Shown here piece after piece: positions 53,557-64,000 of a stretch of 64,000 nucleotides of DNA. The DNA lies in NCBI GenBank assembly GCA_958450325.1, contig OY288259.1, positions 23,864,734-23,928,733 of the forward strand, read 5' to 3'. This DNA is from Agrostemma githago. Its lineage: Eukaryota; Streptophyta; Magnoliopsida; Caryophyllales; Caryophyllaceae. The notes under the pieces were generated by a model, which saw nothing but the letters and a program-made list of their open reading frames with translations, ran no database searches and was not told where the DNA came from. The translations under genes and the position numbers were made by a program. Numbering within the stretch: the first letter of the stretch is position 1; each line of letters opens with the position of its first letter.

Positions 53557-54254
53557 TGTGCACGCTCGTCCGCACCGCCCCCGGCGCCACGCGCGCGCCA
53601 GCACGGGACCGAACCGGTTAACGCAGCGGCCACCCACGCGACCCCCTCCTGTCCGGGGGGAGGGAGGGGGGGGCTGGTCCGATCTTGCTTATGGGGCGAT
53701 GTGTCGGACCTCGATTTCATTGACGATAATTCGGATAGTACTAGACGGGTGTGGGCACTCGTGTTTCCGTTAGAATCGATCGAGACGTGGTTGTAAGTTT
53801 TTAAAGGTCGATATGTTTCCTAAGATGACCTTTTTAATGAACCGAATTCGTTGCCAATTTGTGGAGTCACCACCGAGTCAATTATGAGGACTCGGAAACC
53901 GTTAAAGCTTTCCAGCTCAAAGTTGAGTGGCACGGTACCTAAAGATAAAGACTCGTACCCTTAAGCACTCCATGCCTGGAATGACTCTCATTGCCAATGG
54001 TTTTGAACATCCGAAAACCGTTGATTCTTAGTAAGGGGTGAGGGTACGTATTGGGAAGCCAACGTCCGCTAGACATCGACACCCAATTCCTCCCGCACAT
54101 AACGGCCTCTACTAATCAATCGGTGGACTGATAAGTTTGTTCCTTTATAGTGGCAGAAGTACGGTAACATCTATTGTATTAACCCTACGTCTTTGCTATG
54201 TCGGTTGTTTATGGACAAATAAGTTTTTGTAGTTGAAGTAGTTGTGTTTACATT
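53557..54254 (-). repeat. 5' LTR of D2, inner part
   Basis: It matches LTR D from 13160 to ~13850 (same family, moderately diverged) and stops at the ACATT target of element F. It resumes at 61227. Confidence 0.85.
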
Positions 54255-54720
54255 TGTTTCGGTGTGGAAACGGGTCCCTGACCTTGGGCTTCGCGGTTCT
54301 CCACGGCTCCGGATGCGTGCCGACGGTGATCCTGCAAGGTGAACTCTGGGCCCAGGGAACCCCTGGGGCGGAGCCTCCGACGCCCAAGTCAGTAAAATAT
54401 ATGACTGAATATAGATATTTAGGGAGATAAGAGAGGTAGAGAGAATAGGGAGGACTATGCGTGAATGAATTGCCTTCTTTCCCCTCACCCTAAGTGGGGT
54501 ATTTATAGGGGGAAAGGATGTAGTGACATCACTAGGGTGACGTCACCCATGACATCAGCATGGTGATCAGTAGAAAAGTCTCTCTGAGTCAGTTAATGAC
54601 TACCCGTAAGGGGGGTCTTTTTATAGGGGGTTTGGCCTCTAGGGCCGGCAAGGACCCAGTTAGGCCTTCTCAGTCCTGGGAGTCGGGCCTATGCGTCTGG
54701 TTTTTTTTTATCCCCCATCA
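54255..54720 (-). repeat. 3' LTR of element F (466 bp)
   Basis: Minus strand TGATGGGGGAT... to ...CACCGAAACA. TATA box (TATAAATA, minus) at 54500-54507, with TGACATCA/TGACGTCA motifs just upstream (54521-54570). Confidence 0.9.
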
Positions 54721-55389
54721 GTTTGCCCTCAGCGGAGTCGGATACTAAGTATGCGGGTCCGGTGCCGAGCATGGTTGGACCGACAAACTAAATGACGGAC
54801 TTCATTTTTTATACAAAGGCACGTATTCATTAGGCCTTGTTGGCGCGTCTGCCCTAGCATCATCTAAACTTTGTCCGGGCGTCAGACGTCGGGCCCCTTG
54901 TGTACTCGGAGGTGTACATGGGGTTTATCATTCTGTACATGGCGAGTTAATCACTAAGCCCCGTGATCGATGCTTCTGCCCCGGTATATCTCATACGGAT
55001 GTGTCGGGGTGCCAGAGGCCTGCCAGGGTAGTTTATGGACTTTATCTAGGACTTGGGGACCGTGCCCCTAGCCTGTTTGGAGGCGGACATAAGGACTTAT
55101 GCTTAAATACAAGCCCGAGTATTTATTTTTTACGCCTTGTCGGTCGGCGATCTTGGCTTGGCCAATCTATGAGCTTTGGTCGAAGCTCGAGAAACGTGCC
55201 CCCTGCCTGCTCTGATGTAGGCCGAATTACTTAAATTTTTTACAAGGCCAAGTATTCATTAGGCCTTATGTTTGACGTACACACAAGGACTTATGTTTTA
55301 TACAAAGTTGAGTGTGCCTCAGACTTTGCTGGTTCGGCTATGACGCTCGGCCTGTCCCTGGGCCTGCCCCCACCTGACTGGAGGTGGAC
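54721..55389 (-). other. F interior next to the 3' LTR
   Basis: Includes a GAGGGCAAAC polypurine-like run beside the LTR (minus) and degenerate forerunners of the 132-bp repeat ('acttatg...tttgtacaagg'). No gene seen. Confidence 0.5.
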
Positions 55390-56096
55390 AGATGGGTTAT
55401 ATATGCTTTTTATACAAGGCTAATTGTGTCTCAGGCCTTGTTAGTTCGGCTCGTGGGGCCCGGCTTAACCCTGGCTTCTTGTCGAAGTCCAGGGGGCCTT
55501 CCCCCTGCTTGCCCAGAGGCAGGTGAGGGACTTATGCTCTTTTGTACAAGGCTGATTGTGTCTCAGGCCTTGTTAGTTCGGCTCGTGGGGCCCGACTTGA
55601 CCCTGGCTTCTGGTCGAAGTCCAGGGGGCTTGCCCTTGCCTGCCAAGAGGCAGGTGGAGGGACTTATGCTCTTTTGTTCAAGGTTGATTATGTCTCAGGC
55701 CTTGTTAGTTCGGCTCATGGGGCCCGACCTAACCCTGGCTTCTGGTCGAAGTCCAGGGGGCCTGCCCCCTGCCTGCCCAGAGGCAGGTGGGGGACTTATG
55801 CTCTTTTGTACAAGGCTGAATGTGTATCAGGCCTTGTTGGTTCGGGTCATGGGGCCCGACCTGACTCTGGCTTCTGGTCGAAGTCCAGGGGGCCTGCCCC
55901 CTGCCTGCCTAGAGGCAGGTGGGAGACTTGTGCTCTTTTGTAAAAGGCTGATTATGTCTCAGGCCTTGTTAGTTCGGCTCATGGGGCCCGGCCTGACCCT
56001 GGCTTCTAGTCGAAGTCCATGGGGCCTACCCCCTGCCTGCCCAGAGACAGGTGAGGGACTTATGCTCTTTTGTACAAGTCTGAATGTGTATCAGGC
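55390..56096. repeat. 132-bp tandem repeat in element F
   Basis: Five to six copies, marker TTATGCTCTTTTGTACAAGG at 55532, 55664, 55796, ~55928 and 56059. A further copy and a half follows the LINE at 58375-58510. The unit contains CCTGCCCCCTGCCTGCC and is a multiple of three, so two plus-strand frames stay open through it. No recognisable protein. Confidence 0.88.
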
Positions 56097-58246
56097 ATGA
56101 AGTTATTATGAGAATCATTCGAGGGGGGAGGATCTTGAATGAGGAAAATGCTGCTAGGATGTGTCGAGAAGTGACAGATGAAGAAATCAAAGGAGCTCTA
56201 TTTGATATTCCTTCAAACAAAGCCCCGGGTCCGGATGGATTCACAAGTGAATTCTTTAGAGATGCTTTCCCAATTGTGGGTAAGACGCTTATTGATGCAG
56301 TAAAGGATTTCTTTAAGCATGGAAGGATGCTTAAACAACTTAATGCTACAATACTCACTCTCATACTGAAGAAGGAGAGAGCAGAATGTGTCACGGAGTA
56401 CAGACAAATTGTTTGCTATAATGTAGTATACAAGTGTATTACTAAAGTGATATGCAACAGATTGATGGAGGAGGTGCCTAATCTGGTTAGCGTGAATCAG
56501 AGTGCCTTTATAAAGGGTCGAGATATTGTTGATAATATTTTCATTTGCCAAGACATTGTAAGGCTTTATAACAGGAAAGCTTGCTCGCCCAGATGTATTA
56601 TGAAAATCGACTTAAGTAAAGCGCATGACTCAGTGGAATAAGAGTTTATACGACAAATCTTGGAGGGATTAAACTTCGGCCCAATGATGGTTCAATGGAT
56701 AATGGAATGTATAACTACCACATCTTTCACCTTATCGTTGAATGAAGCTCAATTTGGTTTTTTCTCGAGGAAGCGTGGTCTACGACAAGGAGACCCAATG
56801 TCACCCATTATCTTTACGTTGTGCTTGGAGTATTTGACAAGAATTTTATCTGTCACAGCTGATTGTGATGGATTCAGGTACCATCTGTTATGCAAAAGGG
56901 TAAAATTGAATCATTTATGTTTTGCGGATGATATCCTACTATTTTGTCGAGGTGATAGAGAGTCTGTTGGGGTTATGATGAAAGCGTTTCAGGCCTTCTT
57001 GAGGGCGTCTGGCCTCAAGATTAATAAGAGCAAATCTGAAATCTTAATGAATGGGATCAGTAATTATAATGCTAGCATATTGCTACGTATTACTGGATTT
57101 GCTCAAGGATCATTGCCGTTTCGTTATCTTGGTATTCCCATATCTTATAAGCGCATAGCACCTGGAGATTGCAATCACCTTATTGAGAAGATGGTGGAGC
57201 GGATTAGGGGATGGGGGGGGGGGGGGGGGGGGGTAGGGGGGGCTCGTAAACTGAGTTATACAGGAAGATTGATCTTAGTAAAAGCGGTTCTTGCTCTTAT
57301 ACAAACTTACTGGGCGCGAATTTTCCTGCTTACAAGTGGGGTGATGAAGAGGATTACGGCTATATGTCGTTATTATCTGTGGGCAGGGCAAGCAAATTAC
57401 GAGAAAGCTCCGTTAGTTGACTGTAGCACCGGTTGTAAGGCTAAGAAGAATGGTGGATTAGGCATAATTGATGGAGTAATTTGGAATAAAGCGAGCATTG
57501 GGAAGTATACGTGGTGGTTAGCAACAAAGGCCGATCATTTATGGGTAAAATGGGTACATGCCATTTATTTCAAAGGGATGCATTGGACTGATTATAAACC
57601 GACATACTCGAGTAGTTGGGCATGGCGGAAAATTTGTCAAGTTAAGGAGTTGTTTAAGAGTGCTTATGTTGAAGAAGGCTGGCTAAAGCATGATGGACAG
57701 TACACGGTGAATGCGGGTTACAAGTGGATTCAAGGGGATCAAAGTAAGGTGGATTGGTCATTCTTGGTGTGGAATAGGATGAATATACGGAAGCAATCCT
57801 TCATTGCTTGGCTGTATGCACAACAACGGCTCCTTACCACGGATAGAATGATTAGTTTTGGGATTATAGTAGACCCTTTATGCGTGCTTTGTGGAGAAAC
57901 GGATGAAAACCATATGCATCTCTTCTTCTCGTGCACATTCAGCAGGTTATGCTTGGAGTTGATACTGGATTGGCTAGAAATCGGGGAGATTAATGGGCAT
58001 ATGATTAGTTGGTGTCGAAAATGGAGACATCGATCTCTTTTGTGGAAACAAGTGGTTTATACTTGTTTGGTTGCTTTGATTTATCGTATTTGGCATGAGC
58101 GCAATACTAGTAGGCTGCTGAAATATGTGCATCAACAGAGGTATATTGTGCAGCAAATCAAGCATGATGTTAAATATCGGATTAGGAGGTACAACATGAG
58201 AATACCAACAATCATCGAGACTAGTCTATTGGGTCGTATCTTGTAA
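56097..58246 (+). pseudogene. LINE ORF2 C-terminal part: reverse transcriptase and zf-RVT
   Basis: One frame throughout, with a single TAA at 56639-56641 in the middle of MKIDLSKAHDSVE-stop-EFI. RT blocks: NKAPGPDGFTSEFFRD, QSAFIKGRDIVDN, KRGLRQGDPMSPIIFTLCLE, LCFADDILLFCRGD (active site F-A-D-D intact), GSLPFRYLGIPISYKR. Then a zinc-finger-like zf-RVT region (WNRMNIRKQSFIAWL, DPLCVLCGETDENHMHLFFSC). A 21-base G run (57213-57233) adds several glycines before ARKLSYTGRL. The endonuclease half is missing by 5' truncation. Confidence 0.93.
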
Positions 58247-58359
58247 TAGCGATCATGTTGGTTAGATGGTAGTTGTATTGGTCAAAATGTGAGTCATGGT
58301 ATGTACAAGGAAATGATCGATATTTTATATATAATTCTTACCTTTTACCAAAAAAAAAA
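56097..58359 (+). mobile_element. 5'-truncated L1-like LINE
   Basis: A 2263-bp insertion flanked by 15-bp duplications GAATGTGTATCAGGC (56082-56096, 58360-58374) and ending in a ten-base A run. It interrupts the 132-bp repeat array of element F. Confidence 0.95.
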
Positions 58360-58659
58360 GAATGTGTATCAGGCCTTGTTGGTTCGGCTCATGGGTCCCG
58401 GCTTGACCCTGGCTTCTGGTTGAAGTCCAGGGGGCCTACCCCCTGCCTGCCCAGAGGTAGGTGGGGGATTTATGCTCTTTTGTACAAGGCTAAATATGTA
58501 TCAGTCCTTGTTTTTTCTTGGGGGGTCTACTTTCCCTGGGTTTTGCAACAGGGGGCCCTTCCCCTATTGCCCCCGTCCATTAGCTATGAGAGTAATCAAC
58601 AGGTGATGGGTAAATATTAATCTTGTCTTTGTAGAATTCCACATGGTGGTTGGCGGACC

Positions 58660-59050
58660 TAGGCGATCTCTGTAGGCGTCGAGGTTGAGCCGTAAGTCGG
58701 CTAGACTGCATCTTGGCCGAGTCGTAAATCGGCAGGGCCGAACCGTAAATCGGCAGGGCAGCATCTTGGCCGAGCCGTAAATCGGCAGGGCCGAACCGTA
58801 AATCGGCAGGGAAGCATCTTGGTCGAGCCGTAAGTCGGTAGGGCCGAGTCATAAATCGGCAGGGCCGAACCGTTAATCGGCAGGGCAGCATCTTGGCCGA
58901 GCCGTAAGTCGGTAGGGCCGAGCCGTAAATCGGCATGGCCGAACTGTACATCGGCAAGGCAACATCTTGGCCGAGCCGTAGGTCGGCTGGGCTGTATATC
59001 GGCTCAGCCGTGCGTCGGCTAAGCTATATCTCGACCGAACCATTGGTCGG
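58660..59050. repeat. Short GC-rich minisatellite in element F
   Basis: Alternating ~21- and ~32-bp units built on CCGAGCCGTAAATCGGCAGG and GCAGCATCTTGG give a ~53-bp higher-order period, about seven periods. The unit is partly self-complementary (GCCGA...TCGGC). Confidence 0.85.
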
Positions 59051-60713
59051 CTGGGTCATGTCTTTGTCAAGCTACAAACATTGAGCTCATTTGATACCCA
59101 TTTTTGTGACTTATCTTCACCATTTTTCGGGTAAATTTCTTGAGGAGTTTTTTGGAAATTTCTATAACGGGGCAAAAAGTATTTGTGCATTTTTGTGGTT
59201 GGTATTTTTTGTCTCACAATTTCGACACTCTTTTGGCTAATTTTTGTGAAGTATTTGTGCATTTTTGTGGTGGGATGGAAAATCGGATGGTATTTTTGCC
59301 ACTAATTTTTTAAATTACAACCAAGTAAGAAATAATCATTTTCTTAGAAGTTGGGATCAATTTACCTCAAAATACTTCACCAGGCCGTACCGTCTTGCGA
59401 CGAGTAAACTCTTCCTTTTGGACTCGGCTTGAGCTCAGGTTGATTTGCTATGTGGTTGGAATGGTACTTTATCCGAGGCCGGTGCGTGCAGAATAAGCGT
59501 CAACATGTGCTGACTTTAAGTGACCTTGTGTCTGGTGGCCGATCCGAGTAGCCGATCCAGGTGGCACGCCTACTCAAGTGACAGACTCAAGTGGCACGCA
59601 GACTCAGGTGGCTGGCCCTAGTGGCCGACCCTACAGACCCAAGATACTCGAGTGGCCAACCTGTTACGCCGATTCGGGTGGCCGAGCTCTCAATGTTACC
59701 TTGTTAATGTTTGCCTCACTCTAAAAATTGCCTGTGACTCAAATTGATTTGAGAGTAATCGGTGACCATATAAGATTAAGCTCAGACACTTATTTGATTT
59801 GTTGGCAGTATATACACATGAACATGCATTTAGATCAGGAAAATAGTACTCTGTAGAGCTTTTTCGTCAATCTGCCAAGTATTCCGACTTGTTTATCAAC
59901 TCACAATCAAATACACTAGAAGGAACTTCATGTTCTATCATTCATTTAGCTTAAAATGGACTTAGCTTTTATGATTTCTGGTGCTCTACTTCATCCTCTC
60001 CATCTTAGCTTTTATTTGGGGCAGCTCTTTAACTTCTTCCTCCTGCTGAATCAAGCTCAAGCCTAAGTCGATGCACCTGACAGTTGACCCGAGTACATTA
60101 TGCATCGATTCATGAAGAGTTTGGTGAGTCTCGACTGAATATTCCGACTGACATAACCCGCATATCGGTCGGGCAGACGAGTTCCTCGGCTAACACTCAA
60201 TCGGTAGCTTCATATGGATGTGGTAATTTCATTGTTGATGTGGAGTATCTTCTATTGACAATCAAAATTCTTATCCTTGATTTGATGAAATTTCAATCAA
60301 ATATAGTGGATGCACACTCCAATATATGACGTGTGAGCATGAAATGAATTTGATGTGATGACTCTTCGCTTATCTTCTAAAAAATCGGATATGGGAATTG
60401 TAGCTCCATTTCATCCTTTTTTTGCAGGCAACTAATGCTCAACGAGCTTTTCCCCTTACTATTTTCTAGTGGATTCCTCATCTCTCCGTAATTGTATACC
60501 CAATAAGTTTGATGGGGCTTTTGTTTTGGCTAAAAATAATTGATTTTGAAACTCCGTTCGTTCATAGTGATGAACAACCACTATGAACACCCATTTTTTG
60601 TATTTTGTATCATTGAATTCTGTAGATCTATCAAAAAGATGAAGATTAGATCTGGAAAAATTTGTATTTGGGAGTGGTTGATTTTGGTTGGTAATTCGTT
60701 AGCTCAACCGTTC
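59051..60713. other. F interior, unrecognised
   Basis: No domain, ORF or tandem repeat that I can support. A run of short 'GTGGC..GAC' phrases (gtggccgatcc, gtggcacgc) lies at ~59530-59690. By position it is the 5' leader region of F on the minus strand. Confidence 0.4.
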
Positions 60714-60731
60714 TCCCCACAGACGGTGCCA
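60714..60731 (-). other. Primer-binding site of element F
   Basis: The minus strand reads TGGCACCGTCTGTGGGGA, three bases from the LTR end. It differs from the other elements here, so F uses another tRNA and belongs to a different Ty3/gypsy-like family. Confidence 0.75.
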
Positions 60732-60734
60732 AAT

Positions 60735-61226
60735 TGTTTCGGTATGGAAACAAGTCCCTGACCTTGGGCTTCGCGGTTCTCCTCGGCTCCGGATGCGTGC
60801 TGACGGTGATCCTGCAAGGTGAACTCCGGGCCCGGTGTAACCCCCGGGGCGGAGCCTCCGACGCCCAAGTTAGTAAAATATATTACTGAATATAGATATC
60901 TAGGGAGATAAGAGAGGTAGAGAGAATAGGGAGGAATATGTGTGAATGAATTGCCTTCTTTCCCCTCACCCTAAGTGGGGTATTTATAGGGAGAAAGGAT
61001 GTAGTGACATCACTAGGGTGACATCACCCATGACATCACTAGGGTGACATCACCCATGACATCAGTATGGTGATCAGTAGAGAAGTCTCTCTGAGTTAGT
61101 TAATGACTACCCGTAAGAGGGGTCGTCTTATAGGGGGTTTGGCCTCTAGGGCCGGCTAGGACCCAGTTGGGCCTTCTCAGTCCCGGGAGTCGGGCCTATG
61201 CGTCTGGGGGTTTTTATCCCCCATCA
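60735..61226 (-). repeat. 5' LTR of element F (492 bp)
   Basis: Similar to the left LTR, but a 26-bp unit containing ATCACTAGGGTGACATCACC is present twice (61002-61060), which accounts for its greater length. TATAAATA on the minus strand at 60981-60988. Confidence 0.9.
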
Positions 61227-61286
61227 ACATTCTTTGCATGCGATTTCACGTGACAAGCAGACCATGAAAAGATGCACATAGGAGAG
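61227..61286 (-). repeat. 60-bp piece of D2 5' LTR between F and G
   Basis: It matches 13845-13905 of LTR D (CTTTGCATGCGATTTCACG...). It shows that F and G inserted close together in the same LTR; the rest of the LTR must lie beyond G. Confidence 0.85.
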
Positions 61287-63357
61287 TGTGGACATGACAT
61301 AGGTCCACCCCGACGCGGCCTTGCGCGGGTTTGGGGAGGCGAATGAATCTCCATATCGAATGATTTTTTAATACGCGCGTTAGTAATACGATGAATGATA
61401 TGCAAACATTGTTTTCCTAAACATGCGAGGAATTGAATGGGTTGCTAATAAGTCGATTTAATGCATGAAAATTTAACATCAAAGTTGAATTTAGCATGTG
61501 AGATTCGTTTTAGTATAATAAAACAAATGATGAAAAAGATATGAATTTGCTACAAGGATAAACAAACGAGTTAGTATCGATTTGTAAATAATAATATAGC
61601 AAATAAAATAAATATACGAGATCGAGAAAATAAATATTAATCAAAATCTGAAAACTATTGCTAAAAACGCTGTTTTGTATAAAAAACGAAGTTCGAAAAA
61701 TAATAATAAAAAAAAGAAGGCGCGTCGTGGCAGCCGGCCGCGCGGCTCGCCCGGGATGCCGGCGAGTCGCGTGTCGGGCTGATTTCGAAAGCGGTTTTTT
61801 GAAAATTCGATGCTTTTATTAAACCGCGTACGAATATTGCATAATTCGTACTCGACTTAATATTTTCGATATTCGTTATATTCGATAATTGACTTCGAAA
61901 TCAATATCAAATACTTCGAATAGCTCTAGAAAAGATATAAATTTTGAAAATCGTTTCGTAGAATAATAAAATAAAACGAACGAAAAAGCTAAAAGAAGAC
62001 TCGGGTTTCAGGCCCGTGTGCGAGTCGCCTGGGGGTGGCGCGACTCGCGTGCGGGTCTGTCCGATTTTATTTTTTTTGTTCGAAATTGCTAATTTTGATA
62101 AATCGTGTACAAAATATGAATTAATTTGTATTCGATTTTATGTTTTCGATATTCGTCGTACCCGATATTCGATTATGAAATCGATATCGAGTATTCGGAA
62201 TGAATTAAAAAAAAAAGTTTTGTAAAAAGAAGTTTGAACGAAAAAAGATGTAACGATTTTCAACATCGTCGAGATTTAATATAATTCTTTTCGATACAAT
62301 ATTCGATTATAGAGAATCGATATCATATTTTTAAGAATGTTTGATATATGAAAGTAGTTTTTAATAATATCGATATTAGAAAATAAAATAAAAAAAAGCG
62401 ACGACCGACCCATAAAAAATAAAACGGACGAGGAGGAGAAGAGAAGAAGAAGAAGGAGAAATCGGGTTTGGTACACCCTCAACCTACATGCTTCTGTTTA
62501 CTCGGATCGGGGCTCGTCGGGACGTGGCTTGGGCACAAGAGCGTTGAGTAGATGTCGGTGAGTTATGGTGGTTCGGTTTGGTCGTGAAGGGTGTCGGGTA
62601 TAGGGCCGGATTTCCTTCGGGTTTTGGACGAGATATCGGTTCCTCGGTGCCTAGTTTTTATGCTTGTATGAATGTGTGCGTACAGATGTCGATTTCTATA
62701 TTTGATGTTATGAGTGTATGAGAATAATTGATGTTGTAGATGTCTTGAAAAGTGTGTGTGTAAGGGGCTATTTATAGGGAATTCCCGACCTTGGCTAGGA
62801 GAGTATGAACTACCGTTTAGGATAGGAAACGTAAGAAGCTGAAAGGCATGAGAATTCCGCTTGCTTGTCGAAGAAGCAAGGGAACACGGCTGGAAGAGGG
62901 CTGCCCGGCCGAGTGTTTGCACTCGGTCAGGTGTTTGAATCGGTTTTCGGATAGGATTCCTACTTGAGATCGAATTCCATCCTTAAACGGATTTGTTTAA
63001 TATTTTGTGAAGCTGATTTTTTGTAGGATTGGAGTATGAATCAGCCGTGTGAGGTGTCACGGCTGACTCACGTGTCTCGGGAAAATCTTTGACCGGGTTT
63101 TGACTCGGTCGCTAAAAGACGGTTTTACCCCTGGTGTCGGAATCGACCCAAACTAGTCTTATTTGACTCGAAACGACCCACTGGGCCTGATTTTGAGGTT
63201 GGTTTTGTGAGATATGTACTCCATAATGAGCCCAAGCCAAATGCCAATGATTTTGAGCCCGTTTCTGAGTATTTAAAGCACGTTTGCGTCCGATCATCAT
63301 CGGGTGTTTGTCGGAAACTGCTATAGAAACCTGGCGGTCAAAATGTGGGTATCTACA
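61287..63357 (-). repeat. 3' LTR of element G (2071 bp)
   Basis: Minus strand TGTAGATACCC... to ...TGTCCACA. TATAAATA at 62769-62776 (minus), with an inverted pair CCGAGTG...CACTCGG upstream (62901-62922). GC-rich clusters of CGAGTCGC/GCGACTCGC type at 61725-61775 and 62020-62055 are equivalent to those of LTRs A and C but differ in sequence. Confidence 0.88.
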
Positions 63358-64000
63358 GAGCCCCCACTCTGACTGAGGCTTGGACAAGGCGAAAGTCAGA
63401 GTAGCTACCAGGCCAATCAAAGATTAAGACCTGGCAGACTTTCGGTCGGGTCGTTTAAGGTCCATTAGACCTGCGTAAAGGGCCCGCCGGCCAGAGACTA
63501 GAAATGTACCTGAGCTGATGATGATAACTCCATGGGGAATCGGATTTGTCGTATAAGTCTATGCCGCTGGGGAGTTATGTGAATTGCGCGGTCTTGAATT
63601 GTACCTGTATAAGTTACATAAAATTTTGCATGCAACATGTAGGTGAAACAAATATGACTCGCGCTGGGGAATAAAAATGATTTTTGCTTAGTTTTGAAAT
63701 CGAAGTCCTGAAAACAATTCACGTGCTAGGAAATAGGTTTTCAGAACTGAAATGGGTAGAAAAGAAATTTGCAATTTAAATAGACCGAAATTTGACCTTG
63801 TCGAAAAGGGTTTTCTCAAATGGCTAAGTTTTGCAGATTTTAAAAAATGATAATTTGAAAAGAGAGACCTATCGACAGACTCGACGCTGGGCGTGACCGG
63901 ACGAGTTGACAGACACGACTGGACTCTCGAGGGGTTGGACCGTGACTCGGTAGGGGGGTGGGCCACCTAACAAGACTCTTAAGTTGCGCTATTCCGTAGC
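63358..64000 (-). other. 3' interior of element G
   Basis: Non-coding. It shares with A the segments CTGAGGCTTGGACAAGGCG and the run around 63865-63960 (AGACTCGACGCTGG... and GAGAGTCCAG on the other strand). Confidence 0.6.

Larger units (their letters stand above)
54255..61226 (-). mobile_element. Element F: non-coding LTR element with tandem repeats (LARD-like)
   Basis: Two similar LTRs (54255-54720 and 60735-61226), exact ACATT duplications (54250-54254, 61227-61231), and a primer site next to the right LTR that sets the minus orientation. Without the LINE, the ~3.7-kb interior has no gag or pol trace, only tandem repeats and unrecognised sequence. It must depend on another element for mobility. 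Confidence 0.9.
22203..61286 (-). mobile_element. Element D2: giant RT-less Tat/Ogre-like element with two antisense genes
   Basis: On the minus strand the partial 5' LTR (right) and partial 3' LTR (left) belong to one family (as D), with a primer site at 53536-53553 and a polypurine end next to 22918. Once the five internal insertions are removed the interior is ~13 kb and colinear with D where they overlap. It encodes, in sense, gag remnant, archaeal RNase H and integrase, and in antisense a DUF7745-like ORF and a spliced PMD gene. All genes are decayed. Both LTRs are interrupted by younger elements (E; F and G). Confidence 0.85.
61287..64000 (-). mobile_element. Element G: 3' end of an A-related element
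   Basis: The 3' LTR is 61287-63357 on the minus strand. The interior begins at 63358 with the polypurine tract and leaves the window. The left flank is GAGAG (61282-61286). The interior resembles the 3' interior of A (49430-50431) but lacks the five-copy 64-bp array. No coding sequence in the visible part. Confidence 0.85.

Noticed and set aside
55384..56100. 238-aa plus-strand ORF with 44-residue repeats in element F
   Set aside because: It follows from a 132-bp tandem repeat whose length is divisible by three; a second frame is open too, and nothing resembles a known domain.
60084..60329. 81-aa plus-strand ORF in element F
   Set aside because: It needs a non-ATG start, has no recognisable domain and lies in a region without conserved counterpart here.

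Overview
This is a 64 kb piece of plant nuclear heterochromatin made almost entirely of nested transposable elements. I see no host gene, rRNA, tRNA or CRISPR array. A plant, probably a eudicot, is indicated by Ty3/gypsy elements with tRNA-Arg-type primer sites (TGGCGACTCCGCTGGGGA) and archaeal-type RNase H (Tat/Ogre-like lineage), an Athila-type RNase H, a plant mobile domain (PMD) gene with introns, a Stowaway MITE, hAT elements and L1-like LINE fragments. I cannot name the species.

The backbone is one very large minus-strand Tat/Ogre-like element, 'D2'. Its 3' LTR is at 22203-22918 and its 5' LTR starts at 53557, resumes at 61227-61286 and leaves the window. With later insertions removed, its internal region is about 13 kb. 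Read 5' to 3' (right to left) it holds: primer site, leader, a gag remnant, archaeal RNase H, integrase, then two genes on the OPPOSITE strand. These are a DUF7745-like ORF (29815-32939) with its own TATA box and an eight-exon PMD gene (24938-28831). Protease and reverse transcriptase are missing.

Insertions into D2, most bounded by exact target-site duplications (TSDs): a non-autonomous hAT in PMD intron 1 (25242-25945, ATTTACGC); solo LTR 'J' (30858-32487, ATGAG); solo LTR 'I' (33729-37129, TCGAG); a complete gag-only element 'A' (41039-52934, CAAAG) that itself contains solo LTR 'B' (41305-43679, CCGGT); element 'F' (54255-61226, ACATT) containing a LINE (56097-58359, 15-bp TSD); the 3' end of element 'G' (61287-64000); and Athila-like element 'E' (15313-22202) in the 3' LTR.

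E is itself broken by a second D-family copy, 'D' (4731-15312). D carries an autonomous-type hAT with a decayed transposase (8658-12374, TSD CCATTAAC) and is interrupted on its left by 'H' (1-4730), whose LTR carries a Stowaway MITE. The nesting reaches five levels: D2 > E > D > H > MITE.

Most coding sequence is decayed. The exceptions are the 278-aa gag of A and the open, window-truncated gag of H. The most notable observations are: (1) an LTR retrotransposon carrying an intron-containing PMD gene and a second ORF, both antisense; (2) several unrelated LTR families placing their own family-specific palindrome clusters just upstream of a TATA box, with the accessory ORFs of D2 and E copying that layout; (3) two kinds of non-autonomous element, gag-only and RT-less.
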